Shown here piece after piece: positions 1-4,481 of a stretch of DNA of 5,531 bases. The notes beneath the pieces were generated by a model. That model did no database searches and was not told where the DNA came from. It saw only the letters and a list, made by a program, of their open reading frames with translations. The position numbers and the translations under genes were made by a program. Every line of letters starts with the position of its first letter. The first letter of the stretch is position 1. Origin of the DNA: Bacillota bacterium (lineage in GTDB: Bacteria > Bacillota > Syntrophomonadia > Syntrophomonadales > Syntrophomonadaceae); contig JAEWZB010000100.1 of assembly GCA_023395515.1 (NCBI GenBank), positions 1 to 5,531 on the forward strand. The letters run 5' to 3'.

Positions 1-8
1 CCCGGGAA

Positions 9-14
9 CCTCCT
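9..14 (-). promoter_or_regulatory. Ribosome binding site of a gene starting beyond the left edge
   Basis: The minus strand reads AGGAGG here, followed by TTCCCGGG up to the window edge. No start codon occurs in those eight bases, and an ATG directly outside the window would sit at the same 8-base spacing used by both cytochrome genes in this window. With the promoter at 91-117 upstream, this is most simply the translation start region of another minus-strand gene whose coding sequence is off-window. Its identity cannot be read; a third pentaheme lipoprotein is a guess from the shared promoter. Confidence 0.6.
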
Positions 15-90
15 ATATATCTTTTAGACACATAGGAAAGTCTATTTTATCCCGGGGGACTTTTCAATTATTATGCTGGGGTAGTTTTAG

Positions 91-117
91 ATTATCACTA
101 ACACTTGCTATAATCAA
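91..117 (-). promoter_or_regulatory. Promoter A, for the off-window left gene
   Basis: On the minus strand a TTGATT -35 box (112-117) is followed after 15 bases by GATAAT (91-96) as -10. The -35 region is identical to that of the promoter at 1945-1972 and lies inside the last unit of an 11-base repeat array. The -10 placement is less certain than at the other two promoters, because spacing is 15 rather than 16. About 77 bases separate the -10 from the ribosome binding site at 9-14. Confidence 0.5.
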
Positions 118-154
118 TTAAGATTCGATAGCGTTTTAATTGCGTAACGATTGC
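111..154 (-). promoter_or_regulatory. Operator A: four tandem 11-base direct repeats
   Basis: Read on the minus strand, 5' to 3', the units are GCAATCGTTAC (144-154), GCAATTAAAAC (133-143), GCTATCGAATC (122-132) and TTAATTGATTA (111-121). They abut with exact 11-base periodicity and the last one contains the -35 box. The same array occurs before both cytochrome genes. Tandem 11-base half-sites one helical turn apart are the known mode of PhoB/OmpR-family DNA binding, so the regulator at 3706-4401 is the likely ligand (inference). Upstream lies an A/T palindrome (165-176) and a lone GCTATCG on the opposite strand (177-183). Confidence 0.6.
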
Positions 155-229
155 AGTTTATTAATTTTTTAAAAAAGCTATCGCGCACTAAAATAGTACG
201 CTAGGTGCAGTTTTGTAGCTGTGATTAAC

Positions 230-453
230 AAATAGGTCAAACTTCCGGATAGTTTTGGGCTTCAGTTTGGCATGCAACCTTACCCAGCTTACATATGCCT
301 GATGTGATTTCTGTTCGTCAGACCAGAAGTTTGCCTCCGGCTTCCTTCAGATTCCACCTCGCGGTGGACACCCTTGCCCTTGGCTATGTGCTTGGCACTA
401 TCAACCCGCACTAGGGACTTTCATCCGTTAGACTGCGCCCATGCCGGGCGCAC
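230..453 (-). mobile_element. 5' fragment of a group IIC-like intron (domain I only)
   Basis: The minus strand from 453 begins GTGCG, the usual 5' end of bacterial group II introns, and forms the terminal stem TGCGCCC/GGGCGCA (434-452) around GGCAT. It continues with motifs that I recall from domain I of the Oceanobacillus iheyensis group IIC intron: GAAAGTCCC, CAAGGGTGTCC (366-376), AATCTGAAGGAAGC (340-353) and GGTCTGACGAACA (312-324). Similarity fades between about 245 and 215. No reverse transcriptase/maturase frame and no domain V/VI sequence follow, so this is a truncated relic unable to splice by itself. It begins 5 bases after the hairpin of the cytochrome terminator (459-491), as expected for group IIC introns, which insert behind intrinsic terminators. 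The left boundary is approximate. Confidence 0.8.
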
Positions 454-458
454 ATACA

Positions 459-491
459 AAATAACCCGGCCCACTTTAGACCGGGTTATTT
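459..491 (-). terminator. Intrinsic terminator of the left cytochrome gene
   Basis: An 11-bp stem (459-469 with 481-491) contains a CCCGG/CCGGG core and an 11-base loop. On the minus strand it is followed by a short T-rich stretch (TTATTTTGT, partly in the stem). It lies 54 bases after the stop codon of the 546-1859 gene. The opposite strand also ends in TTATTT, so it might work both ways. It appears to have been the insertion target of the intron fragment that begins at 453. Confidence 0.75.
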
Positions 492-545
492 GAGGAAAAG
501 AGGAGGATTTTAAAATATTTAAGATGGGCACTGTTAAGATTAAAT

Positions 546-1859
546 TTACTTCAAAGCAGCAATAATACCATCAAGAAGTTGTCCTGTCTGGGCATTATAT
601 TTTGCCGTAGCCGTAGGGTTATGAGCTACTTTTACTCCCAATTCGGCAGAACCAACAACAGCGTGAAAATAAGCTTCTGCTAGAGCATAATCATCACGGG
701 CTTTCTGTAAAACCGCCTTATCTACGTTACCATTTGAATTGGCAGCTTTGATAAGATCGTATGACTTAGTAAACTTATCTTGCAAAACTTTTTCTTCGGC
801 AGCCGTTTTACTTTGAAGATCTTGCACCATCTTGACCATTTCTTCAGGGCTGTCGATGCCACGGGGTTTATGGCAAGTTAGACAATATTTCATTGCATCT
901 TCATTTTCAAGCGGTGAACCTGAAGCATTGTGACTCGTGTAAGTAGTACTTGATTTTTGATCGGTGGATTCAGTCATATGGCAACTAACACAGGTTACAC
1001 CCATTTTACGCATGGGGCTATTTTGCGTAAACTCAATATCGGGATGATCCAAACAGGAAAGCACGATGCCCGTGTCTTTATCAGTATTTCCAATACCATC
1101 TTCTATAGCCGCTTTATACAAAGAATCAATGTCCGTACCGTATTTATATGGAGAAAAGCCATCCATGGTTTTTTGATCTGTAATATGAGAGCGATAGTCT
1201 AGTGAGTTATGACACTGCCCGCAAACCCGCTCTGAAGAATCGAACTTATCGTAAGTATCTCGAGCCAGTTGAGTCCAATATGTAAGATGTGCATCAGGTT
1301 CGTTGCCGGGTTCGTCTCCATGACATATAGCACAATCCCAGACTTGACCGTTTATTATTTTTACAAAATCATCAGTTAAATCTTGAGTGAAAATCTCGGC
1401 TCCATTGTCTTTATAAACTTGGTTAAACTGACTTGACTTGCACGAAAAGCAACCCTGTTTAAAAACATTAGCTGCAACAGCACCATATTTGTCCTCTGAA
1501 ACAACCCATTGCCCAATTGTTTCATCAAAATAAAAACCTGAAATAGCAAAATTCTTATCGCTGTCAGTAATTAACTCATTGCCATTTCTAACAACCGGTG
1601 CAAGCAATTTGTCTTTAAGGGCTAAATGTCCAAAAGCATGATATGGTGAGTTTTCTTTTACCCGGTATTGGTTATAGGAATTGTATTGCAATGGATACTG
1701 GTCAACTGTTTTCATCATTGTTGTATACTCTGCAGTAATAATTTTATTGGGATCAGCAGATCCTGCATCATTTTCTGCCGTAGTGCAGCCGGTCACGGTG
1801 CCAATAACAAATACAATCATAACGATTAATACTAAACGTTTAAAAGATAACTGTTTCAT
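546..1859 (-). CDS. NrfA-like pentaheme cytochrome c lipoprotein (paralogue 1)
   Basis: A 437-residue exported lipoprotein of the cytochrome c552/NrfA superfamily, the family of periplasmic or cell-surface nitrite-to-ammonia reductases. The signal peptide ends in lipobox VTGC with Cys25 as lipidation site. Five heme sites follow: CFSCK (137-141, the lysine-ligated catalytic-type heme), CAICH (176-180), CGQCH (213-217), CVSCH (290-294) and CLTCH (326-330). His272 in DHPD matches the NrfA active-site histidine; His310 and His413 (HNP) match distal ligands. Oddities: the residues after CGQCH are NSLDY, so the NrfA catalytic Tyr position is Leu220; the Lys and Gln of the calcium site are Cys269 and Asp271; Met283 stands where NrfA has a distal histidine; and there is an extra stretch of about 40 residues before CFSCK. 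Start: ATG with AGGAGG 8 bases upstream. It has its own promoter (1945-1972) and terminator. Membership of the superfamily is firm; nitrite reductase activity is not. Confidence 0.9.
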   Translation of the reverse strand: MKQLSFKRLVLIVMIVFVIGTVTGCTTAENDAGSADPNKIITAEYTTMMKTVDQYPLQYNSYNQYRVKENSPYHAFGHLALKDKLLAPVVRNGNELITDSDKNFAISGFYFDETIGQWVVSEDKYGAVAANVFKQGCFSCKSSQFNQVYKDNGAEIFTQDLTDDFVKIINGQVWDCAICHGDEPGNEPDAHLTYWTQLARDTYDKFDSSERVCGQCHNSLDYRSHITDQKTMDGFSPYKYGTDIDSLYKAAIEDGIGNTDKDTGIVLSCLDHPDIEFTQNSPMRKMGVTCVSCHMTESTDQKSSTTYTSHNASGSPLENEDAMKYCLTCHKPRGIDSPEEMVKMVQDLQSKTAAEEKVLQDKFTKSYDLIKAANSNGNVDKAVLQKARDDYALAEAYFHAVVGSAELGVKVAHNPTATAKYNAQTGQLLDGIIAALK

Positions 1860-1899
1860 ATACTAGTCCTCCTTTAATTTTGAATTTCACCTTTTCCAT
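1840..1899 (-). CDS. Possible 19-residue leader peptide overlapping the cytochrome start
   Basis: A short frame begins at ATG 1899-1897, five bases after GGAG (1908-1905) in AAAGGAG. It reads MEKVKFKIKGGLVYETVIF, passes through the cytochrome ribosome binding site (KGG is the translated AAAGGAGG) and stops at TAA inside codon 7 of the cytochrome, in another frame. The paralogous gene has a counterpart (3373-3435) with the same GGAG-to-start spacing and the same C-terminal pattern. Part of that similarity follows from the duplicated start region. It may be a translational-coupling leader or a by-product of a purine-rich leader; expression is unproven. Confidence 0.3.
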   Translation of the reverse strand: MEKVKFKIKGGLVYETVIF

Positions 1900-1944
1900 T
1901 CTTTCTCCTTTCTGCATAGATTAGTTTTCGCCCATCTATTTATT

Positions 1945-1972
1945 AGAATAGAGAATCTCCTACTATAATCAA
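1945..1972 (-). promoter_or_regulatory. Promoter B, of cytochrome paralogue 1
   Basis: On the minus strand TTGATT (1967-1972) and TATTCT (1945-1950) are separated by 16 bases. The promoter before paralogue 2 has the same spacing and very similar boxes, and both -10 boxes run into the shared block CTAATAAATAGA. The untranslated leader is therefore about 80 bases. The -35 box lies within the last unit of the repeat array at 1966-2009, which fits an activator-dependent promoter. Confidence 0.6.
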
Positions 1973-2009
1973 TTAAGGAACGATAGCATTTTGATTGCGT
2001 TTGCGATTA
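1966..2009 (-). promoter_or_regulatory. Operator B: tandem 11-base direct repeats
   Basis: Minus-strand units are GCAATCAAAAT (1988-1998), GCTATCGTTCC (1977-1987) and TTAATTGATTA (1966-1976), preceded by a degenerate fourth unit TAATCGCAAAC (1999-2009). The proximal unit is identical to that of operator A. A further match, CTAATCGTTAC, lies on the plus strand at 2026-2036 and may be an accessory site or chance. The array is a candidate binding site for the response regulator encoded at 3706-4401. Confidence 0.6.
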
Positions 2010-2042
2010 GATGCCAAGTTACAACCTAATCGTTACTATTTG

Positions 2043-2092
2043 AAAAATAAGGGAGTGTCGCACCAAAAATGGTGCGACACTCCCTTATTTTT
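2043..2092 (-). terminator. Strong bidirectional intrinsic terminator after paralogue 2
   Basis: A perfect 22-bp stem (2043-2064 with 2071-2092) with a 6-base loop has a 14-bp G/C-containing core flanked by A and T tracts. On either strand the hairpin ends in a run of T residues. It separates the paralogue 2 gene (stop at 2184) from the promoter of paralogue 1, so the two cytochromes are probably separate transcription units. Confidence 0.9.
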
Positions 2093-2179
2093 TGTAATGT
2101 ATAACTAAAATACGTCATAACTAGAACCCTTGTATGAAACTCTTAGTTTCAAGGTCTAAAAATGAAAACGAAACCTTTA

Positions 2180-2185
2180 CCTCCT
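2180..2185 (-). promoter_or_regulatory. Orphan Shine-Dalgarno sequence at the stop codon of paralogue 2
   Basis: The minus strand reads AGGAGG here, overlapping the TAG stop (2184-2186) of the cytochrome. Such a position is typical for the ribosome binding site of a closely coupled next gene, but no ATG, GTG or TTG occurs within the following 5 to 12 bases and no plausible frame opens before the terminator. It may be a remnant of a lost downstream gene, or chance. Confidence 0.35.
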
Positions 2186-3392
2186 AGTTATACAATGCTA
2201 TAGCCTCGTTAGTTACTTCTGCGGCCCGCTGCAGATAATTCATCATCGTGCTAAAACCCATTGGTGCCTTGGTGCCTGGAACCTGAGTACCAGCATCTGA
2301 ATAGTCTTTATACCATTTGGCTTTAATGTAAAGTTCCCGAGCCTTTTTATCAACATCTTTATCGCTTGTGCCCTCAACTATCAAGCCGTGGAGTTTATCA
2401 AGCCTATTCTGAACATCCTTATGCATAGCAATAAGTTCCCCTTGTTTATCTTTAACGAATGTCACCATTGCCTCTGTACTTTCAATTCCCTGGGCTTTAT
2501 GGCATGTCAAACAGTAGTTAAGAGCAGTTTCATTTTTCAATACTGAGCCTGAAGAATTATGATTGGTGTATTCCCCGGCAGCGCTAGTTTCTTTCGGCAT
2601 ATGACAACTTGCACAGGTGAGGCCACGGGCTTGATGGGTACTTCCTTGGAACATTTCGACCTCGGGATGCTGGGCGTTGTTATATAAGAAATATTTCACC
2701 CCGTCTTTATCTTCAAATAACAACTTATCCCCGCCGTCTTCCATATATGCTTTCATAAGTGCATCCGCATCAGTCCCATATCGGTATGGCCTAAGATTGT
2801 CTAAATCATCCCCGGGAGCACTGACAACTCTTCTTATATAACTGCTCAAGGCATTATGGCATTGACCACATGCAGCATCGGCCGGAGCTAATTTATCAAA
2901 ATAGTCTCCTGCCAGCTTACGAACTACCACACTGGTAGCACCGACCTTCTCTTCTGGATTGTCTTCATGACATATGTAGCAACTAAAAAAATCTCCAACT
3001 TTATCATGAAAATCCAAATAACTCATCGATAAAAAGTCCTCGCCGTACTCTTCGTACAGAGTTTTTGTGTCTGCAGTTTTACATACCAGACAAGCTCCTC
3101 CGCCACCAGTTTCAGCATGGAATGTAGGGCGGACCTCTAAACTTTGACGAAGAAATACGTGACTATGAGGCAATCCGTCCTTGTCTTTGTTTTCATGCAT
3201 GCCGCTCATATAAGAGTTATAAACATCCGGATACTTGTCCTTCCAATCAGCTATCTGCAATAAAGCCTTATTATTTCCTCCAGAACTGCTGGTATCACCG
3301 GTTTTTGTCGTAGCGCAGCCTGTCACTGCACCACTAACAAATACAATTATAAAGATAAATACTAATAAACGTTTAAAAGATAACTGCTTCAT
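2184..3392 (-). CDS. NrfA-like pentaheme cytochrome c lipoprotein (paralogue 2)
   Basis: A 402-residue exported lipoprotein of the cytochrome c552/NrfA superfamily. It shares the opening MKQLSFKRL and lipobox VTGC (Cys26) with paralogue 1. Heme sites: CLVCK (101-105, lysine-ligated), CYICH (138-142), CGQCH (175-179), CASCH (260-264) and CLTCH (294-298). The stretch AQHPEVE (240-246) with His242 closely matches the NrfA active-site motif, and His253, eleven residues later, matches a distal ligand that paralogue 1 lacks; His278 also matches. Arg88 may be the substrate-binding arginine. Oddities: NAL follows CGQCH, so the catalytic tyrosine is Leu182 and the adjacent calcium-ligand glutamate is Ala; the C-terminal HNP/HAP histidine is replaced in TKAPMGF (374-380), leaving Met378 or Lys375 as possible ligand. 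Start: ATG, AGGAGG 8 bases upstream. Own promoter and terminator. It probably handles a small oxyanion or nitrogen compound, or transfers electrons; the substrate is unknown. Confidence 0.9.
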   Translation of the reverse strand: MKQLSFKRLLVFIFIIVFVSGAVTGCATTKTGDTSSSGGNNKALLQIADWKDKYPDVYNSYMSGMHENKDKDGLPHSHVFLRQSLEVRPTFHAETGGGGACLVCKTADTKTLYEEYGEDFLSMSYLDFHDKVGDFFSCYICHEDNPEEKVGATSVVVRKLAGDYFDKLAPADAACGQCHNALSSYIRRVVSAPGDDLDNLRPYRYGTDADALMKAYMEDGGDKLLFEDKDGVKYFLYNNAQHPEVEMFQGSTHQARGLTCASCHMPKETSAAGEYTNHNSSGSVLKNETALNYCLTCHKAQGIESTEAMVTFVKDKQGELIAMHKDVQNRLDKLHGLIVEGTSDKDVDKKARELYIKAKWYKDYSDAGTQVPGTKAPMGFSTMMNYLQRAAEVTNEAIALYN

Positions 3393-3435
3393 ATACAGTC
3401 CCTCCTTTTAGTTCCAGACTTAACCTTTTTATCAC
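3373..3435 (-). CDS. Possible 20-residue leader peptide overlapping the cytochrome start
   Basis: A frame starts at GTG (3435-3433), five bases after GGAG (3444-3441), and reads MIKRLSLELKGGTVYEAVIF before a TAA within codon 7 of the cytochrome. It is the counterpart of 1840-1899: same position, same ribosome-binding-site spacing, same run through the main ribosome binding site, yet different internal codons. The middle of the peptide is not conserved, so any role is more likely in coupling than in a functional peptide. Confidence 0.3.
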   Translation of the reverse strand: MIKRLSLELKGGTVYEAVIF

Positions 3436-3481
3436 CTTTTCTCCTTTCTATATATACTAGGTTGTCGTCCCTCTATTTATT

Positions 3482-3509
3482 AGGATAAAGAAACTCTAGT
3501 TATATTCAA
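3482..3509 (-). promoter_or_regulatory. Promoter C, of cytochrome paralogue 2
   Basis: On the minus strand TTGAAT (3504-3509) and TATCCT (3482-3487) are 16 bases apart, followed by the block CTAATAAATAGA also found after promoter B. Both hexamers depart from consensus and the -35 overlaps the last operator unit, consistent with need for an activator. Confidence 0.6.
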
Positions 3510-3546
3510 TTACGGCTTAATAGCGTTTTGATTGTGCTTTGATTGC
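3503..3546 (-). promoter_or_regulatory. Operator C: four tandem 11-base direct repeats
   Basis: Minus-strand units are GCAATCAAAGC (3536-3546), ACAATCAAAAC (3525-3535), GCTATTAAGCC (3514-3524) and GTAATTGAATA (3503-3513). The two distal units are nearly identical, making the 11-base period plain. Position and register relative to the -35 are the same as in operators A and B. The regulator gene lies about 160 bases upstream, so this is its closest candidate target. Confidence 0.65.
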
Positions 3547-3594
3547 GTTTATTCGTGCATTAAAATTATCAAGCTAATTTATATACTATAAGTT

Positions 3595-3627
3595 AAAATG
3601 GCAATGGCTTAAAGCCGTTGCCATTTT
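3595..3627 (-). terminator. Intrinsic terminator behind the response regulator gene
   Basis: A 15-bp stem with one G-T pair (3595-3609 with 3613-3627) and a 3-base loop includes ATGGCAA opposite its complement and ends in TTTT on the minus strand. It lies about 80 bases after the regulator stop and upstream of operator C, separating the two-component operon from the cytochrome. A second, weaker hairpin AGCAAAA/TTTTGCT (3629-3650) lies just before it in the direction of transcription. Confidence 0.75.
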
Positions 3628-3705
3628 TAGCAAAATACTGCTGTTTTGCTTTGATATTCCTAATACAATACCTTCCACAATCCTAGTTTTAGTAAAACTT
3701 TAATA

Positions 3706-4401
3706 TTAATCACCCAGCTTATAGCCGAAGCGCCAAACAGTTTTTAATAGTATTGGGTTAGACGGATCTTCTTCAATCTTTTCCCGGATACGTCTAATAT
3801 AAACCGGAATACTTATTGACCCGTATACGTACTCTTTCCCCCAAATAGAATCTATCAAATCCTCCCGGGTAAAAACCTTGCCGGGATGAGCCGCCATCAG
3901 GGTAATAATTTGATATTCTTTGGGGGTTAAATTAACTAGTCGGTCACCAACCAAAACCTCATATCGTTCCGGATCAATTACCATATTTCCAATCTCAATT
4001 TTTTCAACCAGCTTTTTATTAGAAGCTCCTTCCAGTTCTTTGTCTAGCCTGCGCAGCAATACATCTATTCGCAATAAGAGTTCTTCTTCTTCGAAAGGTT
4101 TGGTCAGGTAGTCATCTGCTCCAGCCTTAAAACCCATTTTCTTATCGACAATATCTCCTTTGCCCGACAATATAAGTATAGGTATACGTGCATCAATCTT
4201 GCGCAGCTCTTCGCACACTTCAATGCCATTGAGCTTTGGTACCATCACATCCAAAATAACGAAATCAGGCTTTTCCGATCTGAATATTTCCAAAGCAGTG
4301 ACTCCATCATGGGCACAGAAAAAGTCATAACCGGCTTTAGTTAAGATTATTTCCAGAGCAGAGCAAAGACTAGGCTCATCATCCACTAACATGATTTTCA
4401 C
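3706..4401 (-). CDS. OmpR/PhoB-family response regulator
   Basis: A 231-residue cytoplasmic transcription factor. The receiver domain (about 1-118) has acidic Asp7 and Asp8, phosphoacceptor Asp51 in VILDVMVP, Ser79 and Lys101 in KPF. A winged-helix Trans_Reg_C domain (about 135-231) follows, with LTPKEYQIITLMAAHPG (158-174) and the recognition and wing region YVYGSISIPVYIRRIREKIE to WRFGYKLGD. Full family length. The start is GTG at 4401-4399, chosen because AGGAG (4410-4414) sits 8 bases upstream; an in-frame ATG three codons later would be too far from it. It lies 80 bases downstream of the kinase with no terminator between, so they are probably co-transcribed and form a pair. The family binds tandem 11-base direct repeats, which occur before both cytochrome genes; that it controls them is inferred. 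Confidence 0.93.
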   Translation of the reverse strand: MKIMLVDDEPSLCSALEIILTKAGYDFFCAHDGVTALEIFRSEKPDFVILDVMVPKLNGIEVCEELRKIDARIPILILSGKGDIVDKKMGFKAGADDYLTKPFEEEELLLRIDVLLRRLDKELEGASNKKLVEKIEIGNMVIDPERYEVLVGDRLVNLTPKEYQIITLMAAHPGKVFTREDLIDSIWGKEYVYGSISIPVYIRRIREKIEEDPSNPILLKTVWRFGYKLGD

Positions 4402-4481
4402 GTTACCTACTCCTATCTGTATATTTGTTATAAATTAGGCATAAATACCCTGCCATAGCCACTAGAAATCACGGAGTATCA

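Noticed and set aside
177..453. Riboswitch or other structured regulatory RNA
   Set aside because: The strong stem and conserved-looking blocks fit group II intron domain I better, down to the GTGCG end. The small imperfect palindrome near 184-203 is too weak to name.
1..453. Remaining parts of the intron (domain V, maturase) or an insertion sequence
   Set aside because: I found no domain V-like hairpin, no reverse transcriptase frame, no terminal inverted repeats and no transposase fragment in this stretch.
957..1202. Plus-strand open frame of 81 codons inside the cytochrome gene
   Set aside because: It lies antisense to a firmly identified gene, has no ribosome binding site of note and shows no recognisable domain.
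2023..2115. A 30-codon minus-strand frame starting at an ATG near 2115
   Set aside because: It reads straight through the perfect terminator hairpin and has no ribosome binding site at its start.
2135..2151. Small hairpin TGAAACT/AGTTTCA between paralogue 2 and its terminator
   Set aside because: Only seven A/T-rich pairs with a 3-base loop and no T-tract; likely chance in this composition.
111..3546. The 11-base repeats as a CRISPR array
   Set aside because: Units abut without spacers, are degenerate and sit on promoters at three separate places.
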